Positions 6,264 through 13,542 are shown, counted from the stretch's first letter. The stretch: DNA of 64,000 nt from an uncultured Oscillospiraceae bacterium (GCA_934623575.1 CAKTVL010000009.1:1-64000); one strand, 5' to 3'. Notes: a model not told the origin generated them from the letters alone. Numbers and translations are program-made.

Positions 6264-6676
6264 AGTACATACCGCTGACCTCCGCGCTGCTGGCGCTGCT
6301 GCTTATGCTCACCGTGAATGCCTACGCCACAACGGCTGATACCGGTCCCACGGCCGAGGACATACCGGAGTGGGCACTCAGACCGGCGCTGGAACCGGAC
6401 GAGGAACCCGCTGCCGATGACACCGACACCACGGAGGCTGAAACAAAGCAGGAGTATACCACCATCTACGACACGGACGGCTCCATCCTCTATACGGACG
6501 ACCCGGCGCTGGCCGACCAGATCAAGACCACCACGCTGCCGCAGGAGGAAACAGACACCGGCCTGTTCCTCTCCAAACCCTTTGACGAGTATACCGTCAC
6601 GGAGGGTATGCTGCTCCTGTTCCTCGTGCTGGGCTTCATGTTCATGCTATGGCACTTTGTAAAGGGGGTGTTCTGA
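6260..6676 (+). CDS. secreted/anchored minor structural protein
   Basis: A TTG start at 6260 overlaps the previous stop. The 138-residue product has a signal peptide (KYIPLTSALLALLLMLTVNAYA, about 2-23), an acidic Asp/Glu/Thr-rich external region and a C-terminal membrane helix (LLLFLVLGFMFMLWHFV) with a short basic tail. This is a small pIII/pVI-like outline. It overlaps the next gene at ATG 6676. No family is recognised. Confidence 0.65.
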   Translation: MKYIPLTSALLALLLMLTVNAYATTADTGPTAEDIPEWALRPALEPDEEPAADDTDTTEAETKQEYTTIYDTDGSILYTDDPALADQIKTTTLPQEETDTGLFLSKPFDEYTVTEGMLLLFLVLGFMFMLWHFVKGVF

Positions 6677-6855
6677 TGGCGTCTGTTGTGGCTGAATTCT
6701 TCCAGATCACCGGCGTGGACATCGTGCCGCCTACCACCATGGCCGAGCTGATACCCTATCTGCTGACCGTATTCGTGGCCATGGTACTGGTCACCGCCGT
6801 GTTCCGCATCGTGGCGGCCGTGGCCGCCGCGCTGGTCAACTGGCGGAGGTTCTGA
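6676..6855 (+). CDS. coat-like small membrane protein
   Basis: The favoured start is ATG 6676, overlapping the upstream stop and preceded by AAAGGGGG, giving 59 residues. An upstream ATG at 6649 lies inside the previous gene. The product has an amphipathic N-terminus, a membrane helix (LIPYLLTVFVAMVLVTAVF) and a basic end (NWRRF). It ends one base before the Zot-like gene. Confidence 0.6.
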   Translation: MASVVAEFFQITGVDIVPPTTMAELIPYLLTVFVAMVLVTAVFRIVAAVAAALVNWRRF

Positions 6856-6856
6856 T

Positions 6857-7759
6857 ATGGCGGTCATCATACTTATCGGCCTCGGCCTTGTGCTGGCGCT
6901 CTGTCCCACCATCCGCTGCGCCTTCTTCCACCCGGTGAAGCTGGTACGCTATGGCGCCGTTGACCTGTTCCAATATCTCAAGTACCGCAAATGGAACGAG
7001 TGCAGGACCGGCGAGCTGGTGGCCTACGTCGGCCTGTTCGGCAAAGGCAAGACACTCTCCGCCGTCCACAAGGTGGTCTCCATGTACAAGCAGTACGACG
7101 GTAAGCCGGTCTGGGATAAGGACAGGGCCATGTGGGTGGAGCAGCGGGTCAAGGTGCTGTCCAATGTGGCGCTGTCCATCCCCTATGACGATTTCGTGTC
7201 GCTGCAGCAGGTAGTCTACTGCGCCGAGAAGAATGGCCAGTACGATAAAGAGCACGACACGCTCACCGTCACACTGGTGCTGGGCGACGAGTTCAGCGTC
7301 CAGATGAACAGCCGGAATTTCAAGAGCAACATCGATCCGCTGTTCCTCAATACTCTGCTGACCTGCCGTCACTACCACATCTCCATGTACTACACTGCCC
7401 AGCGCTTCGGCCATGTGGATGCGCTGCTCCGTCAGGTGACAAGCTGCGTGGTGGATTGTGATAAGCTGTGGCGCTTCCAACGTCAGAATCTCTATGACGC
7501 ATGGGAGATGGAAAACGCCACCAATACCCAGCTGCTCACACCCCTTACCCGCCGCTGCTGGTTCGTGACCAACAAAGACTATGCGGCATACGACACGCTG
7601 GCCTGTGTGGGCAATCTGCAAAAGTCCTTCAAGGAGGGCGATATGCTGTCTGAGGAGGAGATACTCTCTCTGCGCCGGAACGAGCAGCAGGCCAATATGG
7701 ACGGTGTGGTCAAGCCCTCCCGGAAGTGGCGGAGAAGTCAGAAGAAATTACGCAAGTGA
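6857..7759 (+). CDS. Zot/pI-type phage assembly ATPase
   Basis: This 300-residue protein powers extrusion of filamentous phage through the membrane. It has an N-terminal membrane helix (about 2-20), a Walker A motif GLFGKGKT (59-66) and a Walker B-like VLGDEF (141-146). The following CRHYHISMYYTAQRFGHVD segment matches the post-Walker B region of Zot family members. Classical pI carries its membrane helix towards the C-terminus. Here it is N-terminal, which may reflect assembly through a single membrane. Element 4 begins two bases after the stop. The Zot call is strong and the topology is inferred. Confidence 0.88.
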   Translation: MAVIILIGLGLVLALCPTIRCAFFHPVKLVRYGAVDLFQYLKYRKWNECRTGELVAYVGLFGKGKTLSAVHKVVSMYKQYDGKPVWDKDRAMWVEQRVKVLSNVALSIPYDDFVSLQQVVYCAEKNGQYDKEHDTLTVTLVLGDEFSVQMNSRNFKSNIDPLFLNTLLTCRHYHISMYYTAQRFGHVDALLRQVTSCVVDCDKLWRFQRQNLYDAWEMENATNTQLLTPLTRRCWFVTNKDYAAYDTLACVGNLQKSFKEGDMLSEEEILSLRRNEQQANMDGVVKPSRKWRRSQKKLRK

Positions 7760-7760
7760 T

Positions 7761-7823
7761 GTAACACGTCCTGGTCCTGCTGCGGCGCCCATCCAAGCCG
7801 GCTGCAGCTGCACAATGTGTTAC
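7761..7823. repeat. GTAACAC/GTGTTAC element 4 (63 bp)
   Basis: GTAACAC at 7761-7767 and GTGTTAC at 7817-7823, with GCTGCGGCGCC and CCGGCTGCAGCTGC inside. It matches element 1 in length exactly and separates the assembly genes from the transposase module. Confidence 0.8.
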
Positions 7824-7826
7824 AGC

Positions 7827-7863
7827 GGGGCCCCGCGCCAAGGCTTCAGCCGCGCGGGGCCCC
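7827..7863. terminator. perfect GC hairpin between convergent Zot and transposase genes
   Basis: GGGGCCCCGCG pairs with CGCGGGGCCCC around a 15-base loop. There is no T-run on either side. It may block convergent transcription or form a secondary structure in phage ssDNA. Confidence 0.4.
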
Positions 7864-7866
7864 TGC

Positions 7867-8865
7867 CTATGCTGCGGCTTCATCGGGTGTCTGCCAACCT
7901 AACACTCTGCGCGGATACCGGTTCATCCAATCCTGCACCCGCTGTACCTCTGCCGGAGATACCTCGTCAAAGTTGGTGCCTTTGGGAAAGAACCGGCGTA
8001 TCATGCGGTTGTGGTTCTCCACGCTGCCTTTCTCCCATGCGGAGTAGCTGTGACAGTAGTAGATGTCAAAGCGGCTGCCCTTGCTCCGGCAACTCTTGAC
8101 CAGCTTGTCATACTCCATGAACTCGCTGCCGTTGTCGGTGGTGATAGACCGGAACTTCTGCCGGAAGCCCGGCGTCTTACGCTCCATTCGGTCTATGGCC
8201 CTGCGTATGGTCTCCGCTCGCCTGTCCGGCAGCTTGACGATGATCTCCTGTCTGCTCAGCCGCTCCGTCAGTGTGAGAAGTACACTTCTTCCATTCTGAC
8301 CGCTGACCACCAAGTCCATTTCCCAATGTCCGTACTCTTCGCGCTGCGTGATATGCTCCGGGCGTATCTCGATGCTGGGCAGCTTTGGGTGTACTACTCG
8401 CTGCCTCTTGTCCTCGGTTTTCTTCGGCCTTTTCTTCCACTTCTCCCATAGGTGCCGGTTGCCCAGCTTGTAGAATACCTGCTTGTCGATATAGCTGTAC
8501 AGAGTACTGACGCATATCCTTGTAGCAAAAGGGTACTTCCGCGCCGCGGCCAGAGCAGCAGCCGGGGAGTACCTGTCCACGATGATCTTGTGCTCGATGT
8601 AAGCGGCAAAGGCGTGGTCACTGCCGATCTTCAACGGCCTGCCCTTGGCAGTCTGATTGTAGTCATGTATCTGCTGTCCCTTGTCCGCCGAGTATCGCAG
8701 CTTGTCATAGTAGCCGTAGTCATGGAGATACTGCCCGCGCCGTATCTCGTTGTAGACCGTCTGGCGGCAGCAGCCCAGCTTCCGGGCGATGTAGCTGACC
8801 GGCTTTTTCTCGTTCAGCAGCGTTTGCAGGATGATGCGTTCCTCTTTCGTCATGTAGTGTCCCAT
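7867..8865 (-). CDS. IS30-family DDE transposase, likely phage integrase
   Basis: This is a full-length 332-residue transposase. An N-terminal HTH (VSYIARKLGCCRQTVYNEIRRG, about 23-44) is followed by a catalytic domain with D184 (WEMDLV), D244 (TTDNGSEF) and E278 (WEKGSVENHN), the last two 33 residues apart as is typical of IS30. The PKGTNFD segment is also characteristic. I find no terminal inverted repeats of IS30 type close around the gene. Elements 4 and 5 flank it instead. Spiroplasma filamentous phages (SpV1 group) also encode IS30-type transposases, so a role in phage integration is plausible. It opposes the rest of the late genes. Confidence 0.88.
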   Translation of the reverse strand: MGHYMTKEERIILQTLLNEKKPVSYIARKLGCCRQTVYNEIRRGQYLHDYGYYDKLRYSADKGQQIHDYNQTAKGRPLKIGSDHAFAAYIEHKIIVDRYSPAAALAAARKYPFATRICVSTLYSYIDKQVFYKLGNRHLWEKWKKRPKKTEDKRQRVVHPKLPSIEIRPEHITQREEYGHWEMDLVVSGQNGRSVLLTLTERLSRQEIIVKLPDRRAETIRRAIDRMERKTPGFRQKFRSITTDNGSEFMEYDKLVKSCRSKGSRFDIYYCHSYSAWEKGSVENHNRMIRRFFPKGTNFDEVSPAEVQRVQDWMNRYPRRVLGWQTPDEAAA

Positions 8866-8912
8866 GAGAGCCTCCCTTATCTTTCAGGATAGTTCGTGGT
8901 CCTTCAATAATT

Positions 8913-8964
8913 GTAACACAAATTCGCCGACGTCGCCGGGGCTGCTGCAGCAATCTTGTGTTAC
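8913..8964. repeat. GTAACAC/GTGTTAC element 5 (52 bp)
   Basis: GTAACAC at 8913-8919 and GTGTTAC at 8958-8964. The reverse complement of its interior carries TTGCTGCAGC at nearly the same offset as element 3, so the family occurs in both orientations. It lies in the upstream region of the transposase. Confidence 0.8.
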
Positions 8965-8980
8965 GCCGCGCCCCGCGTCC

Positions 8981-9038
8981 CCATGCTGTGAAATTGCGTC
9001 AGCATGGCCGGCGAAGCTGGCCATGTTGGTTACCCAAC
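8981..9038. other. overlapping hairpin cluster, candidate phage origin or packaging signal
   Basis: CCATGCTG (8981-8988) can pair with CAGCATGG (9000-9007). CAGCATGGCC (9000-9009) alternatively pairs with GGCCATGTTG (9019-9028). GTTGG (9025-9029) pairs with CCAAC (9034-9038). The 8965-9175 stretch has no plausible gene. Such non-coding structured DNA in filamentous phages holds the replication origins and the packaging signal. Confidence 0.4.
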
Positions 9039-9087
9039 GCAGGGAACCACCCGCCTGTCAAGACTGCCCGCAAGGGCACTCCGCATG

Positions 9088-9121
9088 AAAAAAGCAGCTC
9101 CCCCGTGAGAGCTGCTTTTTT
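9088..9121. terminator. bidirectional rho-independent terminator
   Basis: AAAAAAGCAGCTC pairs with GAGCTGCTTTTTT around an eight-base loop, giving T-runs on both strands. It insulates the phage non-coding region. Confidence 0.85.
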
Positions 9122-9175
9122 CGTGGTCTTGATTGGCGCGGTGTTTCCATGCTACATCGCGCAGCGATACCGCTT

Positions 9176-9227
9176 GTAACACACTCCGCCGCCAGCTGCC
9201 TGGCGTCCGGAGATCTTCTTGTGTTAC
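9176..9227. repeat. GTAACAC/GTGTTAC element 6 (52 bp)
   Basis: GTAACAC at 9176-9182 and GTGTTAC at 9221-9227, with GCCGCCAGCTGCCTGGCG inside. It is the last copy, 54 bp before the right attachment repeat. Confidence 0.8.
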
Positions 9228-9280
9228 ACCTCAAGATTGATATTTTTTGTCATTTGTCCATTTTCTTCTTGACATCTGCC

Positions 9281-9294
9281 AATTCAGGCACGGA
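9281..9294. repeat. right attachment repeat of prophage
   Basis: An exact copy of the 14-bp sequence at 130-143. It lies just beyond the 3' end of the Sir2 gene and overlaps a GC-rich inverted repeat (GGAGC/GCTCC, 9292-9314) that may act as the Sir2 terminator in the empty site. Confidence 0.75.
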
Positions 9295-9320
9295 GCGCTT
9301 GCGCGTCCGGCTCCGGCGTG

Positions 9321-10037
9321 TTACAATTGGGCCAGGACTTGGCCGATGGGCGCGTCCACGGTGACGGCGGCGCCCAGGCCGCTGCCGGCCCCGCCCTTGT
9401 TGATGACGGCCAGCTTGTGTCCCCGGTAGTACTGCACCAGCCCCGCGGCGGGATAGACCACCAGCGACGTGCCGCCGATGATCAGCATGTCCGCCTGACG
9501 GATGTAGTGGATGGCGCGGGCCAGCACGTCCTCGTCCAGCGACTCCTCGTACAGCACCACGTCCGGCTTGATAACGCCGCCGCAGGTGCAGCGGGGGATG
9601 CCGCGGCTGCCCAGGATGCGCTCCACGCCGTAGAACTTGCCGCAGCGGGTGCAGTGGTTCCGCAGGACGCTGCCGTGCAGCTCCAGCACCTCGCGGCTGC
9701 CGGCCTTCTGGTGCAGGCCGTCGATGTTCTGGGTGATGACGGCCTTCAGCCTGCCCTGCTGCTCCCATTCCGCCAGCTTGCGGTGGGCGGCGTTGGGCTG
9801 GGCGTCCGGCGAGAGCATCTTGGCCCGGTAGAAGTCGTAGAATTCCTCGGTGTGGGTCTCGTAAAACGTGTGGCTGAGGATGGTCTCCGGCGGGTACTTG
9901 AATTTCTGGTGGTACAGGCCGTCCACGCTGCGGAAGTCCGGGATGCCGGACTCGGTGGACACGCCGGCGCCGCCGAAAAAGACGATGTTGTCGCTGCCGT
10001 CGGTGAGCTCTTTCAGCCTGCGGATGGCTTCATCCAT
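9321..10037 (-). CDS. cobB: Sir2-family NAD-dependent protein deacylase
   Basis: This 238-residue sirtuin removes acyl groups from lysines using NAD+, releasing nicotinamide and O-acyl-ADP-ribose. It has the GGAGVSTESGIPDFRS NAD-binding motif near the N-terminus, TQNIDGLHQ with the catalytic His (ELHGSV), and four zinc cysteines (CTRCGKFY and CTCGG). The GTSLVVYPAAGL motif is also present. ATG 10037 is favoured because GGAGGG lies seven bases upstream. An ATG at 10052 overlaps that ribosome site. It is divergent from the ArsC-like gene and is the right neighbour of the prophage. Confidence 0.92.
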   Translation of the reverse strand: MDEAIRRLKELTDGSDNIVFFGGAGVSTESGIPDFRSVDGLYHQKFKYPPETILSHTFYETHTEEFYDFYRAKMLSPDAQPNAAHRKLAEWEQQGRLKAVITQNIDGLHQKAGSREVLELHGSVLRNHCTRCGKFYGVERILGSRGIPRCTCGGVIKPDVVLYEESLDEDVLARAIHYIRQADMLIIGGTSLVVYPAAGLVQYYRGHKLAVINKGGAGSGLGAAVTVDAPIGQVLAQL

Positions 10038-10072
10038 GTAAAATCCCTCCATTTCTGCTGTAAGGAGTGCCT

Positions 10073-10411
10073 ATGAATATTCAGATCTTCGGAAAAAGCA
10101 AGTCCTTCGATACCAAGAAGGCGGAGCGGTGGTTCAAGGAGCGCCGCATCAAGTACCAGTATATCGACCTGGTCAGCAAGGGCGTGTCGCCGGGGGAGTA
10201 TCGCTCCATCCGCGCCGCCGTGGGCAGCTTCGACGCCCTGGTGGACAAGGGCTGCCGGGCGTATGAGGAGCTGTACATGGCGTACATCACGCCCCAGGCG
10301 GCGGAGGAAAAGCTGCTGGACTATCCGGAGCTGTTCGCCGCGCCCATCGTCCGCAACGGGAAGCAGGCCACGGTGGGCTATCATCCGGAGGTCTGGCAGA
10401 CCTGGGAATAA
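10073..10411 (+). CDS. ArsC/Spx-like thioredoxin-fold protein
   Basis: This 112-residue protein with an AAGGAG site before ATG 10073 belongs to the ArsC/Spx/YffB superfamily: thioredoxin-like N-terminus (IQIFGKSKSFDTKKAERWFKE), RRIKYQYIDL, and a C-terminal PIVRNGKQATVGYHPEVW. The usual catalytic Cys of arsenate reductases (CxxC-R or GTCx) is replaced by KSKSFDTKK, so arsenate reduction is unlikely. A role as an adaptor or uncharacterised redox-related protein is more likely. It is followed by a terminator. Confidence 0.75.
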   Translation: MNIQIFGKSKSFDTKKAERWFKERRIKYQYIDLVSKGVSPGEYRSIRAAVGSFDALVDKGCRAYEELYMAYITPQAAEEKLLDYPELFAAPIVRNGKQATVGYHPEVWQTWE

Positions 10412-10417
10412 GCGCTT

Positions 10418-10456
10418 CTGTCCGTCCGTGGGCCGCCGGGTCCGCGGACGGCTTTT
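10418..10456 (+). terminator. rho-independent terminator after ArsC-like gene
   Basis: CCGTCCG...CGGACGG stem with a GC-rich inner part, followed by CTTTTTTATT. Confidence 0.75.
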
Positions 10457-11623
10457 TTATTCCGTAAAGCTGTGCTCCACCGTGACCACGGCGTAGTAAT
10501 TGCCGTCCATGGCCCGGACCAGGTCGCGTATCTCCTGGGCGGCCTGGGCAGGGGTCTTGCTGCTGGTGAAGGGCAGCACCGCGTCGAAGATCAGGTTGTC
10601 GTGGGTGGTGCCCCGCACCACCCGGAAGTCGTGGATGGTCAGACCGGGGTCCACCCGGGTGACCAGCTGGGCCACCTGCTGCCGCAGTGCGGTGACGGAG
10701 CCGTCGGTGACGATGGGGTCCATGTGGATGACGGCGTGGCAGTGGAGCTTCTCCATCAGTTCCTTTTCAATATTGTCGATCACATCGTGCATGGCCATGA
10801 TGTCCCCGTGGGCGGGGACCTCCGCGTGGAGGGTGATCATCAGACGGCCGGGGCCGTAGTCGTGGACCACCAGATCGTGGACGCCCAGTACCGGCGGGTG
10901 GGACAGCACGGTGTCGCGTATCTCCTGCACCAGCTCCGGGTCGGGGGCTTGCCCCAGCAGCGGGGACAGCGTCTCCTTCGCGGCCTTGTAGGCGGAGAAC
11001 AGGATAAACAGCGCCACCAGCAGGCCCACATAGCCGTCCACCGCCAGCCCGGTCCACTTGCCCACCAGCATGGCCGCCAGCACGGCGGCGGTGGCGGCGG
11101 TGTCGGACAGGCTGTCCATGGCCGTGGCCTCCATGGCGGCGGACTTGATCTGCCGGCCGATGCCGCGGTTGTACAGCCACATATACAGCTTGACGCACAC
11201 CGACGCCGCCAGAATGACCAGCGCCAGCGGCGAGAAGGTGACGGCCTCCGGGTGGAGGATCTTGTCAAAGGAGGACTTAGCCAGCTCCACGCCCATCAGC
11301 AGGATCAGTCCGGCCACGATCAGGCCGGATATGTACTCGATGCGGCCGTGGCCGAAGGGGTGGTCGGTGTCGGGCTTCTTCCCTGCCAGGCGGAAGCCCA
11401 GCAGCGTCACCGCCGAGGACCCGGCGTCGGACAGGTTGTTGAAGGCGTCCGCCGTAACGGCGATGGAGCCGGACAGCCGCCCGGCGAAGAATTTGCCGAT
11501 GAACAGCAGGATGTTCAGGGCGATGCCCACCGCGCCGCACAGGGTGCCGTAGGCCCGGCGGACGGCGGGAGAGGTGACGTTGTCCCGGTCAGGAATGAGC
11601 CAGCGGCTCAGCAATCGTAGCAT
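10457..11623 (-). CDS. cation diffusion facilitator family metal exporter
   Basis: This 388-residue CDF transporter exports divalent metals (Zn, Fe, Mn or Co) in exchange for protons. The membrane domain carries the metal site in helix 2 (TADAFNNLSDAG) and helix 5 (SLSDTAAT), plus the HPFGHGR motif. The cytoplasmic C-terminal domain is long and has His-rich beta strands (VHDLVVHDYG, ITLHAEVP, VIHMDP). ATG 11623 has AAAGGAG upstream, and the first 35 bases overlap the end of the antiporter gene, so the two are co-transcribed. Confidence 0.92.
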   Translation of the reverse strand: MLRLLSRWLIPDRDNVTSPAVRRAYGTLCGAVGIALNILLFIGKFFAGRLSGSIAVTADAFNNLSDAGSSAVTLLGFRLAGKKPDTDHPFGHGRIEYISGLIVAGLILLMGVELAKSSFDKILHPEAVTFSPLALVILAASVCVKLYMWLYNRGIGRQIKSAAMEATAMDSLSDTAATAAVLAAMLVGKWTGLAVDGYVGLLVALFILFSAYKAAKETLSPLLGQAPDPELVQEIRDTVLSHPPVLGVHDLVVHDYGPGRLMITLHAEVPAHGDIMAMHDVIDNIEKELMEKLHCHAVIHMDPIVTDGSVTALRQQVAQLVTRVDPGLTIHDFRVVRGTTHDNLIFDAVLPFTSSKTPAQAAQEIRDLVRAMDGNYYAVVTVEHSFTE

Positions 11624-12947
11624 GGCAGTCGTCTCCTTTCGGCGGGTAGACCCGGCGCTTTGTCAGCCAATAGCACAGGGGAATGGCGTACAGCAGTATC
11701 TCATAGGGGATGGCGGACATGTCTGCGCCCAGCATGGCCAGCGGGATGGACACGGAGATGTTCCAGGGGATCAGCGGCGAGATGACGATACCGGAGTTCT
11801 CGATGTCCAGGGCCATCTCTCCCCTGCCGTGGCCGCGCCTGGTGTAGTCGTCCTCCAGCAGCTGGTTGCACACCACCGCGCAGGTGGACTGGTTGCAGAA
11901 CACCATGCCGCACACCACGGAGATCGCCGCGCAGGCGGGGAACCGCCCGGCTCTCCGGGCCAGGCGCTGGGCCAGATGCGCCGCGCCGTTCAGCACGCCC
12001 ATGCCGCCCAGCAGCCCGGCGTACAGCCCGGCGCTGACGGCCATGATGGTGGCCGAGACCATGGACATCATGCCGCCGCCGGAGAGCACGTCGTGCAGCG
12101 CGCCGGGGGCGGGAACGTAGCCCAGCGCCGCATCCCGCAGGGTGGGCAGCAGCGCGCGGCCCTGGACGAGCACCGTCACCAGCAGCGCCGTCAGCGCGCT
12201 GACGGCCATGGTGGGCCGGATGGGGACCCTGCACAGCGGCAGGATCAGGATCAGCAGCGCCGGGATGGCCGTCCACCAGCTGAGGCGGAAGGTGCCGGAC
12301 AGCTGATCCAGCACGCCGCTGTCCACCGTGGCCAGCGGATGCGTCACGGACAGGGCGGCGTAGGCCGCTAGACTGACCAGATAGGGCAGCCAGCCGGTGC
12401 GGTGCATCATGTGCAGGTTGTCATAGAGCTTGGTGTCGGTGGCGGCGGCCACCAGCGTGGCGCTGGAGGAGGCCGGTGAGCAGCGGTCGCCGAAGTAGGC
12501 GCCGGCCACGATGGTCCCCGCCGTGATGGCCACGCTGACGCCGCCGGAGCGGGCCAGGGCCACCAGGATCACGCCCAGGGTGCCCACCACGCCGAAGGAC
12601 GTGCCCAGGGCGTAGGAGATAAAGCTGGTCAGCAGGAACGTCACCAGCAGGAACAGCTGCGGCGTGATGATGCGCAGCCCGTGATAGATGAAGAAGGCGA
12701 TGGTCCCGGCGCTGCGCCACAGGGCGGTGATGGCGCCGATGAGCATGTAGATCACGATCACGCAGCACATTTTGCGGCCCTGCTCCCAGGCGGCGTCCCA
12801 CATGGCCCGCACGGTCAGCCCGCGGCGCAGGCCCAGGGCGGAGAAGGCCGCTATGCCCACCCATATCGCGATGATCAGGGACTGGTCCAAAAGGATGCAG
12901 AGGCCCACTGCGGCCAGAAACAGCAGAAAACAGAAGACGGCGCCCAT
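11589..12947 (-). CDS. nhaC: NhaC-family Na+/H+ antiporter
   Basis: This is a 452-residue polytopic protein. NhaC-type features include the Gly/Ser-rich motif TSFGVVGTLGVILVALA, the GTIVAGAYFGDRCSPASSSATLVA segment in the core transport region and the late LIPWNISVSIPLAMLG. It would exchange external protons for internal Na+, or a related organic-ion pair since NhaC members include malate/lactate antiporters. It starts one base after the upstream Zn-ribbon gene stop and overlaps the CDF gene. A metal and sodium homeostasis operon is inferred. Confidence 0.85.
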   Translation of the reverse strand: MGAVFCFLLFLAAVGLCILLDQSLIIAIWVGIAAFSALGLRRGLTVRAMWDAAWEQGRKMCCVIVIYMLIGAITALWRSAGTIAFFIYHGLRIITPQLFLLVTFLLTSFISYALGTSFGVVGTLGVILVALARSGGVSVAITAGTIVAGAYFGDRCSPASSSATLVAAATDTKLYDNLHMMHRTGWLPYLVSLAAYAALSVTHPLATVDSGVLDQLSGTFRLSWWTAIPALLILILPLCRVPIRPTMAVSALTALLVTVLVQGRALLPTLRDAALGYVPAPGALHDVLSGGGMMSMVSATIMAVSAGLYAGLLGGMGVLNGAAHLAQRLARRAGRFPACAAISVVCGMVFCNQSTCAVVCNQLLEDDYTRRGHGRGEMALDIENSGIVISPLIPWNISVSIPLAMLGADMSAIPYEILLYAIPLCYWLTKRRVYPPKGDDCHATIAEPLAHS

Positions 12948-12948
12948 G

Positions 12949-13542
12949 TTACCTCCCCGGGATGGTCAGCGTCATGCGGCAGCACAGATCATCCAGGTCG
13001 CTGTCGGTGGCGGCGGGAAGGCGCAGGCGTCCCCCGCATTTGGCACAGGTCAGGTCCACCGCGCCGCGGCGTACCTGCATGGTGTATTCGCGGCTGCCGC
13101 AGGCGCAGGAGATGCCGCCCCGGGCGGCAATGTCCTTCAGCTCCGACAGCACCTCGTACATGATGACGTTGTCAGTGAAGGCCTCGTCCGGCGACGCCTT
13201 CTCCTTGGCCACCCGCAGGGCCAGGCCCTCCATGGCCCGCCGCACCTCGGCCTCGTCGCCGACGTAGCAGCACAGCTCCTGCTTTACGGGACAGGCCAGG
13301 CCGATGCCCCGGCCGCGCAGCAGCGCGTCGGCGCTGCACTCCGCCTGGTGGTGGCCGCCGCACACGCCGCAGGGCACCTGCAGCCGGAAGCGCAGGCCGT
13401 CTGTCTCCGCGGTCAGGGCCTCCTTGCCGCATTCACACTCCATCCGCGCCGCCGCGGCGTTCAGGGCGAACACGCTGCGGCTGTGCAGCACGGCCTTGCC
13501 GCAGGCGGGGCAGATATATCCAAAGCTACGCATTTCCTCCAT
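12949..13542 (-). CDS. CpXC-like multi-zinc-ribbon protein of unknown function
   Basis: This 197-residue soluble protein has several Cys pairs: CPACGK near residue 10, CECG, CGVCGGHH, CACG and CAKCGG, i.e. two or three zinc ribbons separated by a helical part. ATG 13542 has AAAGGAGC seven bases upstream and is preferred over an upstream ATG at 13587. It leads the nhaC-CDF operon. The layout resembles CpXC-domain proteins, but no function is known. Confidence 0.55.
   Translation of the reverse strand: MEEMRSFGYICPACGKAVLHSRSVFALNAAAARMECECGKEALTAETDGLRFRLQVPCGVCGGHHQAECSADALLRGRGIGLACPVKQELCCYVGDEAEVRRAMEGLALRVAKEKASPDEAFTDNVIMYEVLSELKDIAARGGISCACGSREYTMQVRRGAVDLTCAKCGGRLRLPAATDSDLDDLCCRMTLTIPGR

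Larger units (their letters stand above)
130..9294. mobile_element. integrated filamentous phage (inovirus) prophage
   Basis: The segment is bounded by a 14-bp direct repeat (AATTCAGGCACGGA at 130-143 and 9281-9294). It contains the inovirus hallmark set in typical order: a possible ssDNA-binding protein, a rolling-circle Rep protein, a run of short single-helix membrane proteins of coat type, a large signal-peptide plus C-terminal-anchor adsorption protein, minor coat-like proteins, and a Zot/pI-type ATPase directly after them. An IS30-family transposase is the only recombinase. The unit is about 9.15 kb. Inoviruses of Gram-positive hosts are far less characterised than those of Proteobacteria. 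The inovirus assignment rests on gene order, protein architecture, Rep and Zot rather than on coat sequence identity. Confidence 0.88.

Noticed and set aside
2110-9227. Reading the six repeat elements as a CRISPR array
   Set aside because: They are kilobases apart, the interiors differ, and there are no regular direct repeats with spacers and no cas genes.
2110-9227. Calling the elements integron attC sites
   Set aside because: The ends fit AAC/GTT but not the RYYYAAC/GTTRRRY consensus, and no IntI gene is present.
9318-9324. A seventh GTGTTAC heptamer at the sir2 stop codon next to the prophage right end
   Set aside because: No GTAACAC partner is found at 52 or 63 bp on the prophage or empty-site sequence. 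A given 7-mer is expected several times in 64 kb.
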